Origin: Clostridium acidisoli DSM 12555
GTDB taxonomy: Bacteria > Bacillota > Clostridia > Clostridiales > Clostridiaceae
Length of the DNA: 64,000 nucleotides
Assembly (NCBI RefSeq): GCF_900176305.1
Contig: NZ_FWXH01000005.1
Location: 62,001 to 126,000 of the forward strand
Direction of reading: 5' to 3'
Below are positions 29,701-37,763 of this stretch, piece after piece (within the stretch, counting starts at the first letter, position 1; each line of letters opens with the position of its first letter). The notes beneath the pieces were generated by a model, which saw only the letters and a program-made list of their open reading frames with translations, was not told where the DNA came from and made no database searches. The translations under genes and the position numbers were made by a program.

Positions 29701-30232
29701 GTCTTTAGAAAACATAGAATCAGATGGAAGTTATAAAATAATGGATGGTGATAGAGTAGTTATTGGTGGAATAATTACAGAAGTATCAAGAAAAATCACC
29801 AAAAAAAATACAATGATGGCCTTTATAAAAGTAGAAGATATGTATGGTACTGTGGAGATAGTAGTTTTCCCTAAGGTTCTTGAGAAAAGCAACGCTTTAA
29901 TAAAGGAAGATGGATTAGTAATAGTAAAGGGCAGAGTAAGTATTAGAGAAGAAGAGCAACCTAAAATATTAGGTGAAGACATTACACCGCTTGCTAAAAT
30001 TACAGCTACAAAGGTATATTTACAAATTGAAGAAGAAAAACAAATTATGAGTGTAATTAATAATATGAGCAAAATGTTATCTGAATTTAAGGGTAATACT
30101 CCAATTTATCTATGTACTAAAAAAGAGAGAAAAAAATTTATGCTTCCAGATAACCTTTGGATAAATGAGGATATAGAGATATTAAATTTATTGAGAGATA
30201 AATTTGGAAATGAAAATGTAAAGGTCATATAG
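26753..30232 (+). CDS. dnaE: DNA polymerase III alpha subunit
   Basis: Replicative-type polymerase, 1159 residues, uninterrupted and without intein. The N-terminal PHP domain starts FVHLHVHTEYSLLDG. The polymerase active site PDIDSDF has D397 and D399. GPGRGSGAGSIVAY precedes it; a helix-hairpin-helix region lies near 830-900 and an OB fold near 1000-1080 (VVIGGIITEVSRKITKKN). The length and domain order fit the DnaE1-like form; a separate PolC is expected elsewhere in Firmicutes. AGAGGAG lies 9 bases before ATG. Confidence 0.97.
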   Translation: MSKDFVHLHVHTEYSLLDGSGKIKKLIARAKELGMKSLAITDHGAMYGVVDFYKAAKEAGIKPIIGCEIYVAGKSMHIKQPDKENQTYHLVLLVKNEIGYKNLMEIVSEASIDGFYYKPRVDHEFLKEHSEGIIALSACLGGEVQSKILKGNKEEARKAALFYKETFKDGFYLELQYHGIDEQLRVNEELISMSKELNMPLVATNDVHYIKNEDYKSHDVLLCIQTGKTVDEPNRMRYASDQFYLKSPEEMYSQFSYVEEAIRNTVKIADECNYEYEFHKSKLPNFPLPEGTDHYEYMKDLCYSGLKVRYSEITKELTDRLEYELNIIKTMGYVDYFLIVWDFIRFAIENNIMTGPGRGSGAGSIVAYTLGITKIDPIKYNLIFERFLNPERVSMPDIDSDFCYERRQEVINYVVEKYGKNNVSQIVTFGTMAARACIRDVGRAMNYSYAEVDRIAKMIPSVLNITIDKALEINTELKSIYDEDERVKALIDVSRDLEGLPRHTSTHAAGVVIASKPLVNYVPLLKNEDAIVSQFTMGTLEELGLLKMDFLGLRTLTVLRDAVQMIQENKGVTIDLDNIHFDDSDVYKMLGEGKTVGVFQLESPGITSFMKELKPDNFEDIIAGISLYRPGPMNEIPRYIKNKNNPLEIEYITPELEPILSVTYGCMVYQEQVMQIVRDLAGYSMGRSDLVRRAMSKKKHHVMEEERHNFIHGITDKDGNIEVAGCIRNGISETAANKIFDSMMDFASYAFNKSHAAAYAVVAYDTAYLMKYYSAEFIAGTLNSVMGNNEKVAYYVRFAKELNIQILPPDINESYAKFTVKDETIRFGIASVKNVGFNVIESIVSARNKKGKFTNFVDFCNKIDIGVVNKRAVESLIKSGAFDCLGVFRSKLSAVFEKIMDGIGSQRKKNIDGQMSLFTDFADDKQEDIDIKYPDIKEFDKKYILSMEKEMTGLYISGHPLDEYEETLNNLTNTKISDIVVDESLENIESDGSYKIMDGDRVVIGGIITEVSRKITKKNTMMAFIKVEDMYGTVEIVVFPKVLEKSNALIKEDGLVIVKGRVSIREEEQPKILGEDITPLAKITATKVYLQIEEEKQIMSVINNMSKMLSEFKGNTPIYLCTKKERKKFMLPDNLWINEDIEILNLLRDKFGNENVKVI

Positions 30233-30312
30233 TATAATTGACTAAAAATTTTTACTATTTAGAATTAATTCTTGTTTTACAGTATAAAATTTGGAAAGTT
30301 GTACAAAATATT

Positions 30313-30345
30313 AAAAAGGGGATTAATATACCCCTTTTTAATATA
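30313..30345 (+). terminator. Terminator after dnaE
   Basis: AAAAAGGGG pairs with CCCCTTTTT across a 9-base loop, with the T run built in. Confidence 0.85.
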
Positions 30346-30507
30346 AAATTTACGTTATATTTTCTATAAAGCATTGAAGTTTTTTGTCATTTACATTAGA
30401 ATTATAGTTGGTAGGTAAAGTATTAATTAAAGCAATATAAATTACTGTGAGATTTTATAAAATATGTGGGACAAGTTAAGTCCCTAGTGGTCGTAGGAGG
30501 TATATAT

Positions 30508-31467
30508 ATGAAAACTATTGCTGTATTAACAAGTGGTGGAGATGCACCTGGAATGAACGCAGCTATAAGAGCTGTTGTTAGGACTGCGCTAGATAAAGGC
30601 ATAAAGGTAATGGGCGTAAAAAGAGGTTACAGTGGTCTTATAAATGGAGAACTCTTTGAGATGAAAAGATACGACGTATCTGATATAATACAAAGAGGTG
30701 GAACTGTTTTAAGAACTGCAAGATGCGCTGAGTTTCTTACTGACGAAGGAAGAAAAAAGGCAGCAGGTGTTCTTAGAGTGTTTGGTGTTGACGGATTAGT
30801 AGTAATAGGTGGTAATGGTTCATTTATGGGAGCACAGAAGCTTTCAAAGCTAGGTGTAGCTACAGTAGGTATTCCTGGAACTATAGATAATGATTTACCA
30901 TATACAGATTATACTTTAGGATTTGATACTACTTTAAACACTGTTCTTGATGCTATAAACAAGCTAAGAGATACATCTACATCACATGAGAGAGTAAGTA
31001 TAGTAGAAGTAATGGGAAGAGATTGTGGAGACATAGCTCTTTACGCTGGAATTTCTGGCGGAGCAGAAGCAGCTTTATTGCCAGAAAAAGGTTATGATTT
31101 TGATGAATTATGCAAAAATATACTTGAGGGAAAACTAAAAGGAAAAATGCATAATTTAATTTTAGTTGCAGAAGGAATTGGCGGTTCAGCAGAACTTGCT
31201 AAAAAAGTTGAAGAAGTTACTGGTATTGAGACAAGAGCTACAATACTTGGACATATTCAAAGAGGTGGAAGTCCATCTGCATTTGATAGAATGCTTGCAT
31301 CTAGAATGGGAGTTAGAGCTGTAGAAGTTCTAATAGAAGGAAAATCATCAAGAGTTATTGGAATAAGAGAAAATAAAATAACTGATGATGACATAGATGA
31401 AGCTTTAGCAGTGCCAAGAAAATTTGATGAAAATTTATATGAAATATCAGAAATGTTATCAAGATAA
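30508..31467 (+). CDS. pfkA: ATP-dependent 6-phosphofructokinase
   Basis: Committed step of glycolysis, 319 residues as in the standard bacterial enzyme. Motifs: [18 protein letters not shown] loop GGNGSF, and [19 protein letters not shown] with the catalytic aspartates; effector-site arginines lie in [10 protein letters not shown] and [13 protein letters not shown]. The start is ATG 30508, 7 bases after GTAGGAGG; an in-frame ATG at 30466 would add 14 odd residues. It forms the classical pfkA-pyk unit. Confidence 0.98.
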   Translation: MKTIAVLTSGGDAPGMNAAIRAVVRTALDKGIKVMGVKRGYSGLINGELFEMKRYDVSDIIQRGGTVLRTARCAEFLTDEGRKKAAGVLRVFGVDGLVVIGGNGSFMGAQKLSKLGVATVGIPGTIDNDLPYTDYTLGFDTTLNTVLDAINKLRDTSTSHERVSIVEVMGRDCGDIALYAGISGGAEAALLPEKGYDFDELCKNILEGKLKGKMHNLILVAEGIGGSAELAKKVEEVTGIETRATILGHIQRGGSPSAFDRMLASRMGVRAVEVLIEGKSSRVIGIRENKITDDDIDEALAVPRKFDENLYEISEMLSR

Positions 31468-31543
31468 ACTTCATCAGATTTTTAATCATATATAAATAAA
31501 TCATATATAAAATCAGAATTTAAATGTAAGGAGAGAATTTAAA

Positions 31544-32974
31544 ATGCAAAAGACTAAAATGATATTTACAGTTGGACCAGCAAGTGAATCAGAAGAGGTT
31601 TTATCAAAACTAATCGAGGCTGGAATGAGTGCATCAAGACACAATTTCTCACATGGAGACCATGAAGAACATAATGGTAGAATAACACTTGTTAAAAAAT
31701 TAAGAGAAAAGTATAACAAGCCAATAGCTATAATACTTGATACTAAGGGACCAGAAATCAGAACTCATAACTTTGATGGTGGAAAATTAGAATTACAAAA
31801 AGGAAACAAATTTACAGTAGTTTGTGGCGAAGAAGTTCTTGGAGATGCAACAAAATGCTCAATAACATATACAGATCTTTATAAAGATGTTGTTAAAGGA
31901 AACACAATTTTAATTGATGACGGTCTTGTTGGATTAACAGTTGATTCAATTGAAGGTACAGACATACACTGCACAGTAGCTAATACTGGAATGGTAGGAA
32001 GCCATAAAGGAATAAACGTTCCTAATGTTTCAATCAAACTTCCAGCTATGACTGAAAAAGATAAAGGCGATTTAATATTTGGTTGTCAAGTTGGTGTTGA
32101 TGCAATAGCAGCTTCTTTTGTGAGAAAAGCAGCAGACGTTATTGCTATTAGAGACGTTTTAAAAGCTAATGGTGGAGAGAACATAAAGATCTACTCTAAA
32201 GTAGAAAACCAAGAAGGCGTTGATAATATAGATGAAATTATCGAAACTTCTGATGGTGTAATGGTAGCTAGAGGAGACATGGGTGTTGAAATTCCAATAG
32301 AAATGGTTCCACTTACTCAGAAAATGATAATTGCAAAATGTAATAAAGCAGGAAAGCCAGTTATAACTGCAACTCAAATGCTTGATTCAATGATAAGAAA
32401 TCCAAGACCAACAAGAGCAGAAGCTTCAGACATAGCAAATGCTATATTTGATGGTACTGATGCAATAATGCTTAGTGGTGAAAGTGCTAATGGATCATAT
32501 CCAGTAGAAGCTGCACAGACTATGGCAAGAATTGCACAAGCTGCAGAAAAACAATTAGATTATAAAGAAGCACTTAAAAAGAGAAAAGAAACTTCAACTA
32601 AAAATGTTGCAGATGCAATAAGTCTTGCAACTTGTGAAACAGCTGGAGAACTTAATGCATCTGCTATAGTTACTGCTACTCAAACTGGAAGCACAGCTAG
32701 AATGGTTGCAAAATATAGATCAGAATGTCCAGTAATAGCTGTTACACCTGATGAAAAAGTTGCTAGATCATTAGCACTTAGCTGGGGAGTATACCCAATA
32801 GTTGCTGAAAAAGTTGTATCTACAGATGAATTAATAGTTAAATCAGTAGAAAAAGCTAAAGAATACAACTTCGTTAAAGATGGCGACTTAGTTGTTGTTG
32901 CTGCTGGTATACAAGTTCAATTAGCAGGATCAACAAACATGCTTAAAGTTCACGTTGTTGGATCTGAAAAATAA
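31544..32974 (+). CDS. pyk: Pyruvate kinase
   Basis: Last ATP-making step of glycolysis, 476 residues, the short form without the extra C-terminal PEP-utilisation domain found in bacilli. Motifs: ASRHNFSHGDHEEH, substrate lysine in IYSKVENQEG, DGVMVARGDMGVEIP and ATQMLDSMIRNPRPTRAE. It lies 76 bases after pfkA without a terminator between them, so the two are probably one transcript. Confidence 0.98.
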   Translation: MQKTKMIFTVGPASESEEVLSKLIEAGMSASRHNFSHGDHEEHNGRITLVKKLREKYNKPIAIILDTKGPEIRTHNFDGGKLELQKGNKFTVVCGEEVLGDATKCSITYTDLYKDVVKGNTILIDDGLVGLTVDSIEGTDIHCTVANTGMVGSHKGINVPNVSIKLPAMTEKDKGDLIFGCQVGVDAIAASFVRKAADVIAIRDVLKANGGENIKIYSKVENQEGVDNIDEIIETSDGVMVARGDMGVEIPIEMVPLTQKMIIAKCNKAGKPVITATQMLDSMIRNPRPTRAEASDIANAIFDGTDAIMLSGESANGSYPVEAAQTMARIAQAAEKQLDYKEALKKRKETSTKNVADAISLATCETAGELNASAIVTATQTGSTARMVAKYRSECPVIAVTPDEKVARSLALSWGVYPIVAEKVVSTDELIVKSVEKAKEYNFVKDGDLVVVAAGIQVQLAGSTNMLKVHVVGSEK

Positions 32975-33007
32975 TTTTAGTCTATAAAATAAAAATATTT
33001 AAATAAG

Positions 33008-33050
33008 AAGACTATATCAGAATTTTTAAATTTTGATATAGTCTTTTTTT
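33008..33050 (+). terminator. Terminator after pyk
   Basis: An 18-bp stem with one G-U pair (33008-33025 with 33028-33045) ending in a run of seven T. Confidence 0.92.
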
Positions 33051-33158
33051 AAATTTAGGTTAATTTATTGATAATGTATAAAATTTCATATTGTGGTTAA
33101 AATAATATAATGATAAAATAAAAGAGAATGTTGATAAAATGGCAACTGATTCTATTTG

Positions 33159-33183
33159 GCACCCTTAGGGTGCTCTTTTTTTT
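33159..33183 (+). terminator. Second terminator 110 bases downstream
   Basis: GCACCC-TTA-GGGTGC followed by CTTTTTTTT. Its presence after an already complete pyk terminator suggests a separate short transcript, or a remnant. Confidence 0.75.
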
Positions 33184-33264
33184 CTCAATATATAATGAAA
33201 GCTGAATAAAATTACTGTTACCTGCAAAGAATAAAGTTAGACTAAATATAACGGGGTGGTAGTA

Positions 33265-33627
33265 ATGTCAGATTTAATGTGTAGTGCCGTAAATTGCGTA
33301 TACAATATAAGTGGATTATGTTCTGCCAGAAGTATACATATTGGGATAAAAGGGATAAGTTCTAAAAATGAAGATACCTTATGTGAAAATTTTTTACATA
33401 GAAATTTAAAGAACACTTTTACAAGTATTATAAATACAAATATAATTGGTGAAGTTAAGCAAGTAGTAGATAGAGATAATATTAATATGAGTCCACAAAT
33501 AATTTGTGATGCTAAGGAGTGTATATATAATAGCAGCAACATGTGCTCAGCAAAACATGTTCAAATATACGGCTTAAAATGCGAAGATGGAAAGTGCACA
33601 AAATGTGAAGTGTTTGCTAGACGGTAA
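33265..33627 (+). CDS. DUF1540 double-domain cysteine protein
   Basis: A 120-residue protein with two copies of a small cysteine-rich unit. Residues about 6-50 carry CSAVNCVYNISGLCSA and a later cysteine; residues about 80-118 carry CDAKECIYNSSNMCSA, CEDGKCTKC. The C-x4-C-x7-C spacing is that of DUF1540, a family common in clostridia, perhaps metal-binding and of unknown function. GTG 33256 is within the ribosome site GGGGTGG, so ATG 33265 is the start. Confidence 0.85.
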   Translation: MSDLMCSAVNCVYNISGLCSARSIHIGIKGISSKNEDTLCENFLHRNLKNTFTSIINTNIIGEVKQVVDRDNINMSPQIICDAKECIYNSSNMCSAKHVQIYGLKCEDGKCTKCEVFARR

Positions 33628-33660
33628 AAGAGTATTTTGTTTCTATGGAAAATGATTATA

Positions 33661-33669
33661 TGATATAAT
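33661..33669 (+). promoter_or_regulatory. Extended -10 promoter before the rRNA methyltransferase
   Basis: TGATATAAT about 45 bases before the start codon. Confidence 0.4.
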
Positions 33670-33714
33670 AAATTAGTTTGAATTTATAGGTTTTTGTTTA
33701 GAAAGGTGAAATAG

Positions 33715-35106
33715 ATGAAAAAAAATATTCCAGTAGAAAAAAATGAAGTGTATACAATTAATATAGAGGCATTAGGTTATGAGGGAGAAGGCATAGGGAA
33801 GATTGATGACTTTACAATCTTTGTTAAAGGTGCTATTGATGGAGAAACAGTTGAGGCAAAAATAATAAAAGTAAATAAAAATTTTGCATTTGGAAAACTT
33901 ACAAATATAATAAAAAAATCACCAGATAGAGTTGAGCCAATTTGTGAAATATACAATAAGTGTGGTGGATGTAGCCTGCAACATTTAAGTTATGGAAAAC
34001 AGCTCCAATTTAAGAAAAAAAGAGTTGAAGATTGCTTAGAGAGAATAGGCAAATTGAAAGTTAATGATGAAAATGGCATTAAAATAAATGAAACAATTGG
34101 TATGGAAACTCCATATAGATATAGAAATAAAGTTCAATTACCTGTTGGAAATAAAAATGGAGAAGTTGTAGTTGGTTTTTATTCAGCAAGAAGTCATGAA
34201 ATAGTTTCAATGGAAAAATGTTATATACAACACGAAGTTGGAGATAAAATTGTATCTCTTATAAAAGATTGGATTAAAGACAATAAAATATCCTTGTATG
34301 ATGAAAATAATGGACAAGGCATTATAAGACATGTAATGGTGAGGAAAGCTTTTAAAACTGGTGATGTTATGGTAGTTATTGTTGCTAACTCAAATAAATT
34401 ACCACATAAAGAGGAATTAATAAAACTTTTACAAGAAAATATAAATGAACTTAAAAGCATAGTTTTAAACGTAAATAAGAAAAGGACAAATGTGATTCTA
34501 GGTGATAAGTGTGAAACAATTTTTGGTGAAGATACAATTGTTGATAGCATTGGAAAATTTAAATTTAATATATCGCCATTATCATTTTTTCAAGTTAACC
34601 CCGTTCAAACAGAAAAATTATATGAGAAAGCTTTAGAATATGCAGCTTTAAATGGAGATGAAATTGTATTTGATGCTTATTGTGGAGCAGGGACTATTTC
34701 ATTGTTTTTATCTCAGAAGGCAAAAAAGGTATATGGAGTTGAGATAATTAAGGAGGCCATAGATGATGCGAAAAAAAATGCAATTGAAAACAATGTGAAA
34801 AATGTTGAATTCATTGTTGGACAATCTGAAAAAGTGATACCAGAGCTTATTAACAAAGGAATAATGGCAGATGTGGTAGTTGTAGATCCACCAAGAAAGG
34901 GTTGTGAAAAATCGCTGCTAGAGGAAATAGCTAATATGAAACCGCAAAAAATCGTATATGTATCCTGTGATCCAGGAACTTTAGCTAGAGATCTTCTAAT
35001 ACTTACTGACTTAGAGTACAAAGTAGTAGAAGTTCAACCTGTGGACATGTTTTCTCAAACTAGCCATGTGGAGACTTGCAGCCTCTTAGTGAGGAAACGA
35101 GCTTAG
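33715..35106 (+). CDS. rlmD: 23S rRNA (uracil-5-)-methyltransferase RlmD/RumA type
   Basis: A 463-residue TrmA-family enzyme: N-terminal TRAM domain (about 10-65), an iron-sulphur-type cysteine set [10 protein letters not shown], and the SAM methyltransferase domain ([26 protein letters not shown], catalytic cysteine in [12 protein letters not shown]). Clostridia often carry RlmCD-like paralogues, so the exact uridine modified is uncertain. The last residues (LLVRKRA) run into a repeat element that begins at the stop codon. Confidence 0.92.
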   Translation: MKKNIPVEKNEVYTINIEALGYEGEGIGKIDDFTIFVKGAIDGETVEAKIIKVNKNFAFGKLTNIIKKSPDRVEPICEIYNKCGGCSLQHLSYGKQLQFKKKRVEDCLERIGKLKVNDENGIKINETIGMETPYRYRNKVQLPVGNKNGEVVVGFYSARSHEIVSMEKCYIQHEVGDKIVSLIKDWIKDNKISLYDENNGQGIIRHVMVRKAFKTGDVMVVIVANSNKLPHKEELIKLLQENINELKSIVLNVNKKRTNVILGDKCETIFGEDTIVDSIGKFKFNISPLSFFQVNPVQTEKLYEKALEYAALNGDEIVFDAYCGAGTISLFLSQKAKKVYGVEIIKEAIDDAKKNAIENNVKNVEFIVGQSEKVIPELINKGIMADVVVVDPPRKGCEKSLLEEIANMKPQKIVYVSCDPGTLARDLLILTDLEYKVVEVQPVDMFSQTSHVETCSLLVRKRA

Positions 35107-35300
35107 AGATGCAGTCCGCATACCAAAGCGAAGCGGAGGTATACGATCCTTTTAAAAGCCTTACAAGGAGCCAAGGGACTAAGTAAAAAATATAGTACCA
35201 TCCATGCAAGGATTTCCAAAGAAGGTGAGCACATAGTGCGAAACACGATTGGTAGCAAGCTACTGCGGAGACCCATTTTAGCATGCTTCAAAGGTTTTAG
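35107..35300. repeat. Dispersed palindrome-rich repeat, copy A
   Basis: Non-coding DNA directly after rlmD. It holds a 41-base core (35191-35231) that recurs with one mismatch at 51790-51830, preceded in both by AGGAGC(C/T)AAGGGA. It also contains small palindromes, for example GTAGC-AA-GCTAC near 35252-35263. The stop codons in all frames and the palindromes argue against a gene. Confidence 0.7.
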
Positions 35301-35336
35301 AGGTTTTTAAGTAAATATTGAAGTGTGTTATATGTT

Positions 35337-35366
35337 CCCTCAAACTTAGGTTTGAGGGTGTTTTTT
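35337..35366 (+). terminator. Terminator closing the rlmD region
   Basis: CCCTCAAAC-TTAG-GTTTGAGGG followed by TGTTTTTTG. Confidence 0.85.
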
Positions 35367-35473
35367 GTTTTTACAAGTGAGGGGCACAGAATCCGCAATA
35401 AACAGTTAAAAAAACATATTAACGTTTCTGTGGTTATTGATATGGAGTGTGGGGATAAAAGAAAATAATGTTT

Positions 35474-35560
35474 ATGATGATAGGATACTAAATAAAAATC
35501 ACCTTTCCGTTATAATAGAGTTGTTCAAGCTACTATGATAACGAAAGGAAAGGTGATTTT
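35474..35560. repeat. Gene-end remnant with inverted repeat
   Basis: Bases 35474-35499 are identical to 41660-41685 (26 bases) and in both places encode the peptide end MMIGY and stop. Here a 14-base inverted repeat follows (AAAATCACCTTTCC at 35495-35508, its complement at 35547-35560). It looks like the scar of a lost gene or insertion element. Bases 35367-35473 and 35561-35677 show nothing else I can support. Confidence 0.5.
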
Positions 35561-35677
35561 GTAGGAGTATCAACGAAAGTTCCATGTATTGCAAAGTATA
35601 CATGGATTTATAATAATGTATAAAATATGAAATATATAAAAATTCTAAATTTTACCTTTTGTGAGATTCATCATAAA

Positions 35678-36301
35678 TTATTTACAGTTAATTTTATTTT
35701 TATATTCCCAAACAAAGTGACATTCATTGCATCCATCTGCGATACGTTGATTTATACCATCACGATGAAATATAATTTCTTCGGGTAAGTAAGAATTAAA
35801 CACTGCATTATCCACTTGACAGATTAATTTTGTTGCTTCAGAGATTTGTAAATAAGTTGTTAATTCATGATAAAGGCATTTAGTTATTTTTATCTCAAAT
35901 TTATTTTCATCCTTATAAACTACTTCTAAGTCATTCCATTTAGTTGTTCCTGTTTTATTAATTTGCAATTCTTGTTTAATGAAATTTTCAAAAGTCCTTG
36001 TTTTATTGACAGAATCAAATAAAATGCTTTGTTTTGCAAGTCCACCTGTAAGTAGTGCTATTCGCATTATTTCAAACGCTTTCTTTTCACCTAGCTTATT
36101 TTTTAAATTTATGTACACCCATAATGGCATTGAAATAAATTTTATTAAGTCAGGTGGAAACTTTTTATCAATGGTGCTTTGAAAGGTTGGAAGAGATGAT
36201 TTACACTCTTGCAAAAAACATTCTGGTGAAGGAATTTCTTCCTGCAAAAGTTCTAATAATATAGGTGTTGTAATTTTTGTGAAATCAAATTTTTTTTTCA
36301 A
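35678..36301 (-). CDS. L-2-amino-thiazoline-4-carboxylate hydrolase-like protein
   Basis: A 207-residue soluble protein. The C-terminal part has the pattern of the ATC hydrolase family: CLYHELTTYLQISEATKLIC, then FNSYLPEEIIFHRDGINQRIADGCNECHF with conserved His, Arg and Cys. Known members open the thiazoline ring in a cysteine-forming route, but many are uncharacterised. ATG 36316 reads through its own ribosome site (GGAGGT), so TTG 36301 is preferred. It follows the marR gene by about 70 bases, with a matching operator between them. Confidence 0.6.
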   Translation of the reverse strand: MKKKFDFTKITTPILLELLQEEIPSPECFLQECKSSLPTFQSTIDKKFPPDLIKFISMPLWVYINLKNKLGEKKAFEIMRIALLTGGLAKQSILFDSVNKTRTFENFIKQELQINKTGTTKWNDLEVVYKDENKFEIKITKCLYHELTTYLQISEATKLICQVDNAVFNSYLPEEIIFHRDGINQRIADGCNECHFVWEYKNKINCK

Positions 36302-36323
36302 TTTTAATACCTCCATAAAATTA

Positions 36324-36352
36324 AATATTTTTTAGTAACTAAAATATTTTTC
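36324..36352. promoter_or_regulatory. Probable MarR operator before the ATC-hydrolase-like gene
   Basis: AATATTTTTTAG at 36324-36335 is identical to the half-site in the marR promoter palindrome (36852-36863). It continues as TTTAGTAACTAAA, a 13-base palindrome, just upstream of the ribosome site. I infer the MarR protein binds both. Confidence 0.6.
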
Positions 36353-36368
36353 TTATTTAAAGCCTTCA

Positions 36369-36809
36369 TTAATTAGAAGGCCAAGAATTGATTAATTCGT
36401 CAAGAAAGTTATTTATAGTATTTATTTCTTCAAGAGAGCGTCTATTTATATATTCTTCCATACAACTATATTGCTCTTTATGATAATTGTTATGTGCTAT
36501 ATTAGCAATTTGTCCTTGAGTGGTCAGGCTATAATAAACATCTTTCTTATTATCATTTGTTCGATACTGTTCTAGCAATCCTTTTTTAATAAGTTTATTA
36601 GCTACTTGATTAATAGCTCCATTTGTAATTCCCATAATAGCGGCGAGTTCACTAGCATTAACATTTTTGTGAGTGCTAATGGCTTCTATCATATGAATTT
36701 CAGATGTATAGAGTATATGATTAGTTCCATAATTATTTGGTTTTTTATTATTTTGATTAATTTTATTAGAAAGACATATAATTTTTTCTAAAATTTTATT
36801 ACAAATCAT
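36369..36809 (-). CDS. MarR-family transcriptional regulator
   Basis: A 146-residue winged-helix regulator: recognition region VNASELAAIMGITNGAINQVANKLIKKG and the wing NKKDVYYSLTTQGQ are typical of MarR. ATG 36809 lies 5 bases after GGTGA; TTG 36821 and ATG 36815 are in-frame alternatives with poorer spacing. Its promoter is embedded in a palindrome, so it very likely represses itself and the downstream hydrolase gene. A deleted copy of this gene lies at 48312-48390. Confidence 0.9.
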   Translation of the reverse strand: MICNKILEKIICLSNKINQNNKKPNNYGTNHILYTSEIHMIEAISTHKNVNASELAAIMGITNGAINQVANKLIKKGLLEQYRTNDNKKDVYYSLTTQGQIANIAHNNYHKEQYSCMEEYINRRSLEEINTINNFLDELINSWPSN

Positions 36810-36825
36810 TTTCATCACCAAGTAA

Positions 36826-36870
36826 ATTATATAGTAGCTAAAAATATTGTCAATATTTTTTAGCTACTAT
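36826..36870 (-). promoter_or_regulatory. marR promoter inside its palindromic operator
   Basis: On the minus strand, TTGACA (36853-36848) and TATAAT (36831-36826) have a 16-base spacer. They are overlaid by a near-perfect inverted repeat: ATAGTAGCTAAAAATATT (36831-36848), three bases, then the complementary arm to 36870. This is a standard autorepression arrangement. Confidence 0.85.
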
Positions 36871-37071
36871 AAAATAATTCAACTAAGAAATATAAATCTT
36901 ATAAAAAAAGAAAAACAATATCATAGTAATGAAAACTCTATGATAATATTTGATTATTTATAAATTGAAATTTATTTCACAATACATGGAATATTCTCAG
37001 GCGCTATCAGGTTTTTATAATTTAACCGAAAGGAAGTAATTTGAATGATACTCAGAAAGCTTAGAAAAAAG

Positions 37072-37099
37072 TCAGAAGTAAATTGTTTATTTTAAATAT
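37072..37099. repeat. 28-base repeat shared with an integrative-element remnant
   Basis: Identical to 46211-46238, which lies directly before two Tn916-type genes. The surrounding stretch 36871-37309 has no gene I can support and seems to be mobile-element debris. Confidence 0.6.
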
Positions 37100-37309
37100 A
37101 AAAAGGATAGTGTAAAGTGAAGTACGGAAAAGTGATGACAAAAAATATTTTGCCAGAAGGGCATAAGATAAGAAGGTTTAGTGTGAATTTAAGCTAAAAT
37201 ATTGGATTTTATATACAACAAAAAATCCTTTTGAAGGAAGGAAATCTTTCATATTGATAGCTATCATTTGATATAACTTATAAATATCGAGTATTTACCT
37301 TTATTTAAA

Positions 37310-37733
37310 TTAAGCAGAATTTTCAGCCTGCATCTTCAATATTATCTGTTGACCAAGATAAATAAGGAGTTGCCATTTGACAGGCACATTATCAGTATTT
37401 TTAAGGGCATCTAACTCGTTCAAAGGTTTCCAGTAGGTATAAGGATGAGGACGTAGAAAATTATAATAAGCAACCCAAAGAGATACGCCATAGAGAGCAC
37501 CATCTTCGCTTCAATAACCACAAGTAACACGATAAGAAGATTTGAAAAAAGTGCCATTAAGCCTCTCTACAACTTGCTTAACCCAACGAAATTCAGTTTA
37601 TACAGCATCATCATTAGTAAGTCATATAACTTGGGTAACATCAAAATCCCATCCATTTACTAACTTGCATTGCTGGCTAGCCAAAGGATAGGCAGCAATA
37701 AAATAATGTGTCCTTGACAAATTATTGGGCTCT
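37310..37733 (-). pseudogene. DDE transposase remnant
   Basis: One minus-strand frame reads as the C-terminal half of a DDE transposase but holds three internal stops. Recognisable pieces in order are HYFIAAYPLAS, KLVNGWDFDVTQV, TEFRWVKQVVERLNGTF (with the catalytic-region glutamate), KSSYRVTCGY, SLWVAYYNFLRPHPYTYW and KWQLLIYLGQQIILK. The N-terminal part and terminal repeats were not found. The YYNFLRPH block fits the rve-type transposase core; I do not assign the IS family. Confidence 0.75.
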
Positions 37734-37763
37734 AGACTATTTTTTAGTATCTTATTTAAAACA

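Noticed and set aside
30380-30507. A riboswitch-like leader before pfkA.
   Set aside because: The leader is short and shows no strong stems beyond the dnaE terminator.
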